Positions 40,994 to 52,201 of a stretch of 64,000 nucleotides of DNA are shown here, in pieces. The notes below the pieces were generated by a model, which was not told where the DNA came from, did not search any database, and worked only from the letters and a program-made list of their open reading frames with translations. The position numbers and the translations under genes were made by a program. The first letter of the stretch is position 1; every line of letters begins with the position of its first letter. Origin of the DNA: Arthrobacter sp. AQ5-05 (GTDB lineage: Bacteria; Actinomycetota; Actinomycetes; Actinomycetales; Micrococcaceae); NCBI RefSeq assembly GCF_003287975.1, contig NZ_QMKQ01000002.1, forward strand, positions 310,001-374,000, read 5' to 3'.

Positions 40994-41042
40994 CGGCGGC
41001 CCGTCGGGGAAGGTTCCATTTCCCTTCCCCGGCGGGCCGCCG
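40994..41042 (+). terminator. Terminator-like hairpin after fumC
   Basis: A 20-bp stem with one T-G wobble (40994-41013 with 41023-41042) and a nine-base loop lies 21 bases after the fumC stop, followed by TTT. Confidence 0.75.
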
Positions 41043-41108
41043 TTTGCATGTCCCGGTGCCACGGCCGAGGGACCGGGGAAGGCGGCCCGGTGGGCAATCC
41101 CACTCAAG

Positions 41109-41133
41109 TTGCACTCGACAACCAATAGTGTAA
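41109..41133 (+). promoter_or_regulatory. TetR operator 1
   Basis: TTGCACT (41109-41115) and AGTGTAA (41127-41133) form an inverted repeat with an 11-base centre, matching at six of seven positions. It lies just upstream of the TetR gene. Confidence 0.6.
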
Positions 41134-41135
41134 GA

Positions 41136-41160
41136 CTGCACTCTATGGAGGATAGTGCAA
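41136..41160 (+). promoter_or_regulatory. TetR operator 2
   Basis: CTGCACT (41136-41142) and AGTGCAA (41154-41160) repeat the same pattern with the same 11-base centre, 27 bases downstream of operator 1. This copy covers the ATG of the regulator. Confidence 0.6.
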
Positions 41161-41822
41161 ATGAGGTTCCCGCCGAGCCGGCCACCCCGCCGACCCTCAG
41201 CGCCCGCATGCTCAAGACCCGCCTGTCCATCTCGCGGAACGCACGCGAGCTGACGGCCGAGCACGGCTTTGCCGGATTCACCGTCGAGGAACTCTGCGCC
41301 CGCGTCGGGATCTCCCGGCGCACCTTCTTCAACTACTACGCCACCAAGCTCGACGCCGTCTTCGGGCATGCAGAGGACGGGGTCTCCGCCGAGGCGCTCG
41401 AACGGTTCATGGGCTCGAGGCCCGCCGGAACCACGGGGATCTCCCCCACGCTGCTGGCCGACCTGGTGACACTGGTGCTCGAGCAACTGCGCCTCGACGA
41501 CGCCGAGATCCGCGGAGTCCACGGCTTCTTTGCGATCCTGCACCGCGAACCGGAACTGCTGGCACGCATGATGAAGGTCGGCCCCGAACGCCAGGCCGAA
41601 TTCACCGCACTGGTGGCCAAGCGCGAAGGCGTCGAGGCCGGCCACAGCGGCATCGGCATGCTGGTGCACGCCCTGCAATTCGCCACCCACCGGGCCATCG
41701 AGCGCTACCTGGCATCTCCCGAAGGACCATCCCTGGAGGAAGAATTCCTCTCGGTCATGCACCAGACCCGGGAGCTGTTCGGCCAGCACCTGTTGCACGA
41801 GGCCCCAATTCCCGCACCCTGA
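41145..41822 (+). CDS. TetR/AcrR family transcriptional repressor
   Basis: The protein has 225 residues. The helix-turn-helix is at about 33-65 with FTVEELCARVGISRRTFFNYYATK, the TetR recognition pattern; the rest is an alpha-helical ligand-binding half. The ATG at 41145 has no Shine-Dalgarno; a TAGTGT hexamer (41126-41131) could act as the -10 box. Two matching inverted repeats at 41109-41133 and 41136-41160 overlap this promoter, so it most likely represses itself and the MFS pump gene 57 bases downstream until a drug-like ligand binds. Confidence 0.93.
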   Translation: MEDSANEVPAEPATPPTLSARMLKTRLSISRNARELTAEHGFAGFTVEELCARVGISRRTFFNYYATKLDAVFGHAEDGVSAEALERFMGSRPAGTTGISPTLLADLVTLVLEQLRLDDAEIRGVHGFFAILHREPELLARMMKVGPERQAEFTALVAKREGVEAGHSGIGMLVHALQFATHRAIERYLASPEGPSLEEEFLSVMHQTRELFGQHLLHEAPIPAP

Positions 41823-43562
<1,740 letters not shown>

Positions 43563-43586
43563 GGAGCTTTCCCCCCACCAAACGTT

Positions 43587-43650
43587 GGTGCCCCGCAAGA
43601 CCGTGTTCCCTTCCCCTGCCGGGGGTGGACGCCGGGTCCTGCGGGGCACC
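43587..43650. terminator. Inverted repeat between the MFS and Nudix genes
   Basis: A 16-base arm at 43587-43602 pairs with 43635-43650 with one mismatch (11 bp perfect at the base). The 32-base loop is long. It lies between convergent genes and may stop transcription from both sides. Confidence 0.5.
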
Positions 43651-43673
43651 TGTGCGTTGAGCTGCCCGACGGA

Positions 43674-44150
43674 TCAGGCCCGGCCGGTGATGAAGTGGCC
43701 TGATTCCTTCGGCTCGAGGGTCCAGTCAATGGCGCGTTGGTGCTTGGGCGGCACCCCGGGCAGCGCCTCGAGTCCGAACCAGCCGACCTCGAGGTTCTCG
43801 TCGTCGTTGACCTTCGCATCCCCGCCCAGGTATTCCCCGGCCAGGATGATGTCCAGGTATTGGGCGCGGTCCCCGTTGGGATAGAGGGCCTCGTCGGTGG
43901 TGGCCACCCCGACCAGGCGGGTGATGGCGCAGTGCACCGCGGTCTCCTCGAAGACCTCGCGCACCGCCGCGACGGCCGGCTCCTCCCCGGGCTCCAGGAT
44001 TCCGGCCGGAAGCGTCCATTTCCCGTTGTCGGCCCGGCGGACCAGCAACACCCGACGCTCGTGGATCACCACGGCCTTGATCCCGGGCAGCCACAGCGGG
44101 TCGTTGCCGATCTTTTCACGCATCTTCAGGATGAATTCGGGGGTGGGCAT
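43674..44150 (-). CDS. Nudix hydrolase
   Basis: The protein has 158 residues with a complete Nudix box GX5EX7REVXEE (GILEPGEEPAVAAVREVFEE), so it should cleave a nucleoside diphosphate linked to another group. The start region LWLPGIKAVVIHERRVLLVRR is typical of the small house-cleaning Nudix proteins with broad range. The ATG at 44150 is the one closest to the domain; its ribosome site is weak. The product is not assigned to a substrate. Confidence 0.9.
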   Translation of the reverse strand: MPTPEFILKMREKIGNDPLWLPGIKAVVIHERRVLLVRRADNGKWTLPAGILEPGEEPAVAAVREVFEETAVHCAITRLVGVATTDEALYPNGDRAQYLDIILAGEYLGGDAKVNDDENLEVGWFGLEALPGVPPKHQRAIDWTLEPKESGHFITGRA

Positions 44151-44199
44151 GTAGGGCCTCGGGCACCTTTCGTGGATTCTTGTCTTGGCTGGGTCTTGG

Positions 44200-44718
44200 C
44201 TATCCGGCCACGGCCAGGGCAACGGCGGCGCCCACCAGCATGAACGGGCCAAAGGCCACCGAGGAACGCAACGTGACCTTGCGGGCCAGCAGCAACGCAA
44301 TCGACCACAGGGCACCGACGATGAAGGCGAACGCCGTGGCCCACAACAGGTGGGTGTAGGAGAGGAAACCGAGGTAGAGCCCCAGCACCGCGGCGAGCTT
44401 CACGTCCCCCAGGCCCATCCCCGCCGGAGCAATCAGGTGCAGCACCAGGTAGCCGACAAAGAGGATCATCGCGCCCAGCACCATCCGCAGCAGGATCATC
44501 GGTTCCCCGGCCAACAGCGCGGCCGCACCCAGCAGCACCAGGGCTGCAATGAACCACGGGCCCAGGATCCGGTTGGGCAACAGGTGGGACCGGAAGTCGA
44601 TGACGGTCAGGCGCACGGCGTTGTACAGGTACAACGCCAAGGCCAGGGCGGCCAGGATTCCGGCCACCGTGGCCAGCGCCGGCGGAGAGGCAAACCAGTG
44701 CAAAATGAGTTGCGGCAT
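44200..44718 (-). CDS. Prepilin peptidase, A24 family, without methylase domain
   Basis: The protein has 172 residues and about six membrane helices. The two catalytic aspartates are D41 in VIDFRSHLLPNR and D105 in the GLGDVKL signature. The N-terminal cysteine-rich methyltransferase domain of PilD is absent, as in TadV/CpaA-type peptidases that process Flp pilins. No pilin, ATPase or Tad gene is in this window, so it is an orphan here. Its stop is 50 bases before the Nudix start on the same strand. Confidence 0.88.
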   Translation of the reverse strand: MPQLILHWFASPPALATVAGILAALALALYLYNAVRLTVIDFRSHLLPNRILGPWFIAALVLLGAAALLAGEPMILLRMVLGAMILFVGYLVLHLIAPAGMGLGDVKLAAVLGLYLGFLSYTHLLWATAFAFIVGALWSIALLLARKVTLRSSVAFGPFMLVGAAVALAVAG

Positions 44719-44803
44719 GGGCCAAACCTTACGCGGTGAGGTGCCCCGGTGTCAGCGGCGGCACGCTGGCCACCGGGCCGGAGCATCCGGTGACTGGCCT
44801 CGC

Positions 44804-44809
44804 TACACT
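44804..44809 (+). promoter_or_regulatory. -10 element of the unrecognised gene at 44816, leaderless start
   Basis: TACACT is followed by six bases and the ATG at 44816. Confidence 0.45.
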
Positions 44810-44815
44810 GAAGTC

Positions 44816-45691
44816 ATGGAACAGCTCAATGGTGCGGCCGTCTTCCCGGATCCGGACCGGGCACCCAGCAAGGAACTCATGGGGCATTTCCGCCGCCTGG
44901 CCCGTTCCTCCCCCTGGCTGTGGAACACCGTCCAGCTCACCATCGGCGTCACCGATGCCGGGCAGCATGCGCTCGCCTTTGCCGCCCCGAACCTGCCCAA
45001 GCACCTCACGGTGCTGGTCAGGCGCCCCGACGCCATCCGCGTCGAGGACGACTCCGGCGCGGTGCTCTTCCGCACCGAGCACATCAACGACTCCCGCGAT
45101 GCCCGTTTCGTGGCGGCCACCCGCAAGAGCTGGTTGCTGCCCCCGCAGCTGCTGGCCCCGGTCTACGGGGACGACGGGTTGGTCTCCCGGCGCCCGGAGG
45201 CCGACTACGTCAACGAGTTGATGCCGGTGGGTCTGTGGAGCGCGTTCCTGGATCCGGTGGAGGTCGCCGGCTTTGCCCCGGGTCCGGCCGACATGGCCTT
45301 CCCGCATCCCAGCACCATCCATTCCTTGCGGTCCATCGGGGACGATTCGGGACGCGAATGCCTCGAGGCAGTGCTTTCCCGCGGCCACTCCTACGCACCT
45401 TTGATGCCCGAGGCTCCCCTGCTGGGCGAGGGATTGACCCGGATCCGGCTGGACCGGGCCACCGGCATCTGCGTGCTGCGCCAGGTGCTGGACGGGCCCG
45501 ACGCCGGGGTCGAGCACCGGATCGCGATCACCGCCGTGGACGAATACATGATCGACGGGCTGTTCACCCAGCCGCTGTCCTCGCTCTCCGACGTGCGCCG
45601 GGCCCCGCTGTGGCCGATCCCCGGGTTGGCCGACTATCCCGGGCCCGAAGCGCCGGACCACGCACGGCACCGGGGCGGGCCCGCAGCCTGA
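44816..45691 (+). CDS. Conserved hypothetical protein, family not recognised
   Basis: The protein has 291 residues, is soluble, and has no signal peptide or membrane helix. The N-terminus reads FPDPDRAPSKELMGHFRRLA, followed by a mixed alpha/beta region with several WxxP elements (WLLPPQLLAP, GLWSAFLDPVEVAGFAPGP). I do not recognise a catalytic motif. Codon use is like its neighbours, and a TACACT hexamer six bases before the ATG supports a real, leaderless gene. It is divergent from the prepilin peptidase and convergent with phoH2, 31 bases apart. Confidence 0.8.
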   Translation: MEQLNGAAVFPDPDRAPSKELMGHFRRLARSSPWLWNTVQLTIGVTDAGQHALAFAAPNLPKHLTVLVRRPDAIRVEDDSGAVLFRTEHINDSRDARFVAATRKSWLLPPQLLAPVYGDDGLVSRRPEADYVNELMPVGLWSAFLDPVEVAGFAPGPADMAFPHPSTIHSLRSIGDDSGRECLEAVLSRGHSYAPLMPEAPLLGEGLTRIRLDRATGICVLRQVLDGPDAGVEHRIAITAVDEYMIDGLFTQPLSSLSDVRRAPLWPIPGLADYPGPEAPDHARHRGGPAA

Positions 45692-45722
45692 ACCGCGCGC
45701 CCGCACCCGGGGATTCCGGCCC

Positions 45723-47090
45723 CTAGTGGATCCGGTCCTCGAGCAACTCGGTGACCAATGCGGCGATCTCGGAGCGCTCGGAGCGGGTCAGGGTGACGTG
45801 CCCGAAGAGGTGGTGCCCCTTGAGCTGTTCGACCACCGCAGCGACGCCGTCATGCCGGCCCACCCGCAGGTTGTCGCGCTGGGCCACGTCGTGGGTGAGG
45901 ATCACCTTGGAGTTCTGCCCGATCCGCGAGAGCACCGTGAGCAGCACGTTGCGCTCCAGTGACTGGGCCTCGTCCACGATCACGAAGGCGTCATGCAGGG
46001 ACCGCCCGCGGATATGGGTCAGCGGCAGCACCTCGAGCATGCCCCGGCTCATGACCTCGTCGACGGCGTTCTTGGACACCACCGAGCCCAGGGTGTCGAA
46101 CACCGCCTGGGCCCACGGGTTCATCTTCTCCGCCTCGGCGCCGGGCAGGTAGCCCAGCTCCTGTCCGCCGACCGGGTAGAGCGGCCTGAAGACCATGATC
46201 TTGCGGTGCTCGCGGCGTTCCATGACCGCTTCGAGCCCCGCGCACAGCGCGAGCGCCGACTTGCCGGTGCCGGCCCGCCCGCCGAGCGAGACGATGCCGA
46301 TCTCCTTGTCCAGCAGCAGGTCAAGGGCAAGCCGCTGCTCGGCGGAGCGCCCGCGCAGCCCGAAGGCCTCGCGGTCCCCGCGCACCAGGCGCACCAGGTG
46401 GTTGCGGTCCACCCTGCCCAGGGCCGAGCCGCGGGGGGAATGCAGGATCAGCCCGGTGTTCACCGGTTGCTCGGCGGCCTCCTCGAGTTCCAGGGATGCC
46501 TCGGCGTAGAGCGCCGACATGTTTTCCTCGGACACGTTCATTTCATGGACGCCGGTCCAGCCCGAGTCCGCGATGAGTTCGTTGCGGTATTCCTCGGCGA
46601 TCAGCCCCATGGCCGAGGCCTTGATGCGCATGGGCATGTCCTTGGAGACCAGGGTGACATCCAGCCCCTCGTCCAGCAGCGACTTGGCCACGGCCAGGAT
46701 CCTGGTGTCGTTGTCCGAGTTCCGGAAGCCCACCGGCAGCACGTCCGGGGCAATGTGGTTCAGCTCGATGCGCAGGGTTCCGCCCTGTTTGCCCACCACC
46801 ATGTCGTTGGCCAGCCCGCCGTGCCTGGACCCCAGGTCCTCCAGGGTCCGCAGCGCCTCGCGGGCGAAGAACCCCAGGGTCGGGTCGTTGCGCTTGTGCT
46901 CGAGCTCGCTGACCACCGTCAGCGGCAGGACCACGTGGTGCTCGGCAAAGCGCAGCATGGCGTGCGGGTCCGCGATCAGCACCGAGGTGTCCAGGACGAA
47001 GGTGCGTGCACCCTCCTGGGCGGCCGGTTCGACAATGCCCGCATCGGATGCGGCGGGTGAGGTGGTTGGGTATTCCTGGTTCGCTGCCAA
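45723..47090 (-). CDS. phoH2: PhoH2-type PIN domain / ATPase fusion (RNase-helicase)
   Basis: The protein has 455 residues: an N-terminal PIN nuclease domain (about 28-160, with the acidic [12 protein letters not shown] around D34) and a C-terminal PhoH ATPase with Walker [12 protein letters not shown] and Walker B VIVDEAQS. In mycobacteria PhoH2 unwinds and cuts RNA and is the toxin of the PhoAT-PhoH2 pair. The start is TTG at 47090, supported by an AGGAG seven bases upstream. A 7-bp hairpin (47104-47120) lies just before that ribosome site. No clear antitoxin gene is present upstream. Confidence 0.93.
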   Translation of the reverse strand: MAANQEYPTTSPAASDAGIVEPAAQEGARTFVLDTSVLIADPHAMLRFAEHHVVLPLTVVSELEHKRNDPTLGFFAREALRTLEDLGSRHGGLANDMVVGKQGGTLRIELNHIAPDVLPVGFRNSDNDTRILAVAKSLLDEGLDVTLVSKDMPMRIKASAMGLIAEEYRNELIADSGWTGVHEMNVSEENMSALYAEASLELEEAAEQPVNTGLILHSPRGSALGRVDRNHLVRLVRGDREAFGLRGRSAEQRLALDLLLDKEIGIVSLGGRAGTGKSALALCAGLEAVMERREHRKIMVFRPLYPVGGQELGYLPGAEAEKMNPWAQAVFDTLGSVVSKNAVDEVMSRGMLEVLPLTHIRGRSLHDAFVIVDEAQSLERNVLLTVLSRIGQNSKVILTHDVAQRDNLRVGRHDGVAAVVEQLKGHHLFGHVTLTRSERSEIAALVTELLEDRIH

Positions 47091-47103
47091 GTCTCGCTCC
47101 TCG

Positions 47104-47120
47104 CGGGGAGATACTCCCCG
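47104..47120 (-). promoter_or_regulatory. Hairpin just upstream of the phoH2 ribosome site
   Basis: CGGGGAG (47104-47110) and CTCCCCG (47114-47120) form a perfect stem with a three-base loop. It ends only a few bases before the AGGAG used by the TTG start, so it could tune translation of this potential RNase. Confidence 0.4.
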
Positions 47121-47277
47121 AATCGGCGGGCGATGACGGCCTCATCACCCGTTATTCCCCAACATACGCCCACCTCAACGCGTACTTCTAGGGTGCGTGG
47201 CGAGTCGTGATGAAGACGAGATTAAGGTTCCGGGACTCCGGGGTGTCCGGGAGGTTGCCGCGCCGGGCGCGGCGGCC

Positions 47278-48039
47278 TCAGGAACCGAAGCGGCGCTGGC
47301 GGTCGGCGAAGTCGCGCAGGGCGCGCAGGAAGTCCACGCGCCGGAAGTCAGGCCACAGGGCCTCGCAGAAATAGAACTCCGAATAGGCGCTCTGCCAGGT
47401 CAGGAACCCGGAGAGGCGCTGTTCGCCCGAGGTGCGGATGACCAGGTCCGGATCCGGCTGTCCCTTGGTGTACAGGTGGGTGGCCAGCTGGTCCGGATCC
47501 AGGCCCTCGGCGATCTGCGCCGCATTCTGGCCGTTGGCGTGCCCCTGGAGCAGCAGCGCCTTGACCGCATCGACGATTTCCTGCCTGCCGCCGTAGCCGA
47601 CGGCCACGTTGACGTGGATGCCGGTGACAGCGGCGGTGGAGGCCTCCAGCTCGCGCAGCTTGTTGGCCAGGTAGTCCGGCAGCAAGTCGAGGTTCCCAAC
47701 GGGCTTGACGCGCACGGTCTTGGTTTCGCCCAGCCGGTCCAGGGTGTTGGCGATGATGCCCATGAGGTCATCGAGTTCCTGGCTGGAGCGGTTCATGTTG
47801 TCGGTGGAGAGCATGTAGAGCGTGACCAGGTTGATGTCCAGCTCCTGGCACCAGCCCAGGAATTCCAGGATCTTGTCCGCGCCGGCCTGGTGCCCGCTGG
47901 CGGTGGTCTGGCCCGAAAGCTTGGCCCAGCGGCGGTTCCCGTCCACGAGCACGCCAATATGCGCGGGCAGCTTTTCCGGGGTCAAGAGACCCCGCAGCTG
48001 CCGCTCATAGAGCCGGTAGGCGAATCCCGGTAGTTCCAC
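47278..48039 (-). CDS. Isoprenyl transferase (cis-prenyltransferase, Rv1086-like)
   Basis: The protein has 253 residues. The catalytic aspartate is D33 in LVDGNRRWAK; further family blocks are LYMLSTDNMNR, NVAVGYGGRQEI and PDLVIRTSGEQRLSGFL. It condenses isopentenyl diphosphate in cis. The gene context (hemolysin III next to it) matches Rv1086, which makes short Z,E-farnesyl diphosphate, rather than the main decaprenyl enzyme. The GTG at 48039 has AGGAG upstream. Its product feeds polyprenyl phosphate, the carrier used by the envelope glycosyltransferases in this window. Confidence 0.9.
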   Translation of the reverse strand: MELPGFAYRLYERQLRGLLTPEKLPAHIGVLVDGNRRWAKLSGQTTASGHQAGADKILEFLGWCQELDINLVTLYMLSTDNMNRSSQELDDLMGIIANTLDRLGETKTVRVKPVGNLDLLPDYLANKLRELEASTAAVTGIHVNVAVGYGGRQEIVDAVKALLLQGHANGQNAAQIAEGLDPDQLATHLYTKGQPDPDLVIRTSGEQRLSGFLTWQSAYSEFYFCEALWPDFRRVDFLRALRDFADRQRRFGS

Positions 48040-48246
48040 GGCGATACTCCTGCTTTGGATAGGGGGGGTGCATGCGGGCGGCCCCCAAGGACCGCATCCG
48101 TTGGTTAACGCTACCGGGTTCCACCGCCGGCGGGGCATCATGACTCGGGCATTGTCCCGGGCAATACCCCACATCGACCTCGCCGGGGCGCAGGGAACCC
48201 GGGGTGTCTTGCAGCAGGAAAACAGTAAACCCACCACTTGCCAAGT

Positions 48247-48252
48247 TAGGCT
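48247..48252 (+). promoter_or_regulatory. -10 element of the hemolysin III gene, leaderless start
   Basis: TAGGCT is followed by six bases and the ATG at 48259. Confidence 0.45.
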
Positions 48253-48258
48253 GGGGGC

Positions 48259-48935
48259 ATGACCCAACGCTCCGGAAACCGCTCCCGGCCACCGGTTCCG
48301 GCCCAGCCGGACAAACCATTGCTGCGCGGCTGGATCCACGCGGCCACCGCCCCGCTGGCCCTGGCCGCGGGCATCGTGTTGGTGGTCCTGGCCCCGGCCG
48401 GAGCGGGGAAGATCACCAGTGCCGTCTTCGCGTCCACCGGTGTGCTGCTCTTCGGGGTCTCGGCGTTTTACCACCGCGGGAACTGGTCGCCGCGAACCAC
48501 CCGGTTGCTCAAGCGGATCGACCACACCAACATCATGTTGCTGATCGCCGGCTCCTACACGCCCCTTGCCTGGGCATTGCTGCCACCGAGGTCCGCCACG
48601 ATCCTGTTGGTCTCGATCTGGATCGGCGCTCTGGCAGGGGTGGGTTTCCGGGTCTTCTACACCGATGCCCCGCGCTGGCTCTACACCCCGGTGTATGTGC
48701 TGCTGGGTCTGGCTTCACTGCTGTTCATCGGGGACTTCTTTGCCGCGAGCCCGGCCGCGGCAATCCTGATCTGCACCGGAGGGGTCTTCTACATCGTCGG
48801 GGCGGTGTTCTACGCGAGCAAGGCCCCGAACCCGATTCCGGGAATCCTGGGGTTCCACGAACTCTTCCATGCGTGCACGCTCGTCGGCTTTGCCTGCCAT
48901 TTCACCGCGATCACCATGGCGGTGCTGGGCACCGC

Positions 48936-48939
<4 letters not shown>
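48259..48939 (+). CDS. Hemolysin III / YqfA family (PAQR-like) membrane protein
   Basis: The protein has 226 residues with seven membrane helices. Family markers are the histidine- and serine-containing FGVSAFYHRGNW, RIDHTNIMLLIAGSYTPLA and the C-terminal FHELFHACTLVGFACHF. These His/Asp sites resemble the zinc site of PAQR receptors and ceramidases; the old 'hemolysin' name does not imply toxin activity. It is divergent to the cis-prenyltransferase, and its stop overlaps the stop of the convergent thioredoxin-domain gene by four bases. Confidence 0.9.
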
Positions 48940-51164
<2,225 letters not shown>

Positions 51165-51232
51165 GCCTCCAGTCTCCCCCACGATCATTCGACACGTCGT
51201 GGGCCGCGAAACCATGCGCATGCCGGATAACT

Positions 51233-51244
51233 GGTTGCGCAACC
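51233..51244 (+). promoter_or_regulatory. Palindrome upstream of the toxin-antitoxin pair
   Basis: GGTTGCGCAACC is a perfect 12-bp palindrome, 21 bases before the toxin ATG. HigA-type antitoxins bind such sites to repress their own operon, so it is a candidate operator. Confidence 0.4.
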
Positions 51245-51265
51245 CGGAGGTTCTGAATTGAGAGC

Positions 51266-51615
51266 ATGTGGAGCGCCGACATTGAGCTGATCGCCGGTGG
51301 CTCGCTTCGCTGGACGTCGATTCCCGGGAGCAGGCCATTGCCGCCATCCAGCTCGAGGAGGACCGTGGCCCACAACCGGGCCGTCCCGTCGTGGACGGCG
51401 CGACCCATTCTCGACATGAGAACATGAAGGAATTGCGGCCGGGCTCATCAGGTGGATCTGGGCTACGCGTTCTTTTCGCCTTCGACCCCAAGCGACAAGC
51501 GATCATATCCATCGCAGGCGACAAGGCCGGAAACCGGGATCACCGGTACAAGAAAAACATCCCCGTGGCTGACGACTTGTTCGACGGCCACCTACGCTCA
51601 TTGAAAGGAAAATGA
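51266..51615 (+). pseudogene. HigB/RelE-type toxin, broken by a single-base loss
   Basis: From an ATG at 51266 the frame reads MWSADIELIAG and then leaves the family. From the TGG at 51298 the next frame continues as WLASLDVDSREQAIAAIQ and runs to 51615 through HSRHENMKELRPG, LRVLFAFDPKRQAI and YKKNIPVADDLFD. One missing base at 51296-51298 joins the two parts, giving about 116 residues, the usual size of these phage-derived mRNA interferases. As written, no full toxin is made. The stop overlaps the antitoxin start by four bases, the normal toxin-first arrangement. Confidence 0.8.
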
Positions 51616-51926
51616 CCGTCATGCCAATGTCACTAAGGGATTTCCTCGCAGAGCACCCCGTGGACTTGGAACGGGTCGAAGCACACAAGGAACGGATGCT
51701 TGCCGCGGTCCGCACCCACCGGCTCCGTGAACCGCGTGAAGCTGCAGGACTGGCGCAGGAGCAAGTCGCCACCCGGATCGGCGTCCCACAGCGCCAGGTA
51801 TCCAAGATCCGGCACGGAAATCAGGAGGACTCCAAAGTCGGGACCATTCGCGGCTACATGGAAGCCGTCGGGGGAAACCTCACGATGGGGTTCGTGGCCG
51901 GCGACGCCCGCATCCAGCTCGCCTGA
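51612..51926 (+). CDS. HigA-type antitoxin, XRE helix-turn-helix
   Basis: The protein has 104 residues. The helix-turn-helix is at about 44-75 (REAAGLAQEQVATRIGVPQRQVSKIRHG), followed by the C-terminal VGTIRGYMEAVGGNLTMGFV found in XRE antitoxins. The ATG at 51612 follows GAAAGGAAA and overlaps the toxin stop (ATGA). The gene is intact although its toxin is frameshifted, so it may persist only as a DNA-binding repressor of the palindrome upstream. Confidence 0.85.
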   Translation: MTVMPMSLRDFLAEHPVDLERVEAHKERMLAAVRTHRLREPREAAGLAQEQVATRIGVPQRQVSKIRHGNQEDSKVGTIRGYMEAVGGNLTMGFVAGDARIQLA

Positions 51927-52201
51927 CGCCACCTCCAGAAGCCACTTCATGGACAGGGCATTCGGGACCTGCATGGCAACGACGCCAGGCATGTTCGTCG
52001 CCCCCGCTGGTGCCACTGCCGTATTCGCCGTGCCTTCATGTTGCACCCGAACGCCACACGTGCGGCAGTTCCATATCGCACCCTCCGATGACGGAGGCCG
52101 CAAGGCGGCACGCGCTGCCGGGTGGCCCCGATCCCCATGGACCGGGCAAGCACGCGCCCCGCGGACAGTCGGCGCCCGCTGCCGGGTGGCTGGCCGGTTC
52201 C
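51927..52201. other. 275-bp stretch without a gene, accessory region
   Basis: No supported gene. A 14-base direct repeat (CGCTGCCGGGTGGC at 52113-52126 and 52177-52190) is present. The minus-strand frame covering it mostly shadows the antitoxin gene. It looks like decayed DNA between the toxin-antitoxin pair and the pRiA4b gene. Confidence 0.5.

Noticed and set aside
46976-47173. 65-codon minus-strand frame overlapping the phoH2 start as a PhoAT antitoxin
   Set aside because: It runs 115 bases into phoH2 out of frame, ends in a Pro/Arg-rich shadow sequence and has no ribosome site; mentioned only as a test in the phoH2 finding.
51633-52103. 156-codon minus-strand frame with a CRTC motif
   Set aside because: Most of it is antisense to the antitoxin gene; the cysteine pair alone is not enough to call a zinc protein.
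52113-52190. 14-base direct repeat CGCTGCCGGGTGGC as an attachment site
   Set aside because: Both copies lie inside the decayed stretch, not at the edges of an element, and the unit is short for high-GC DNA.
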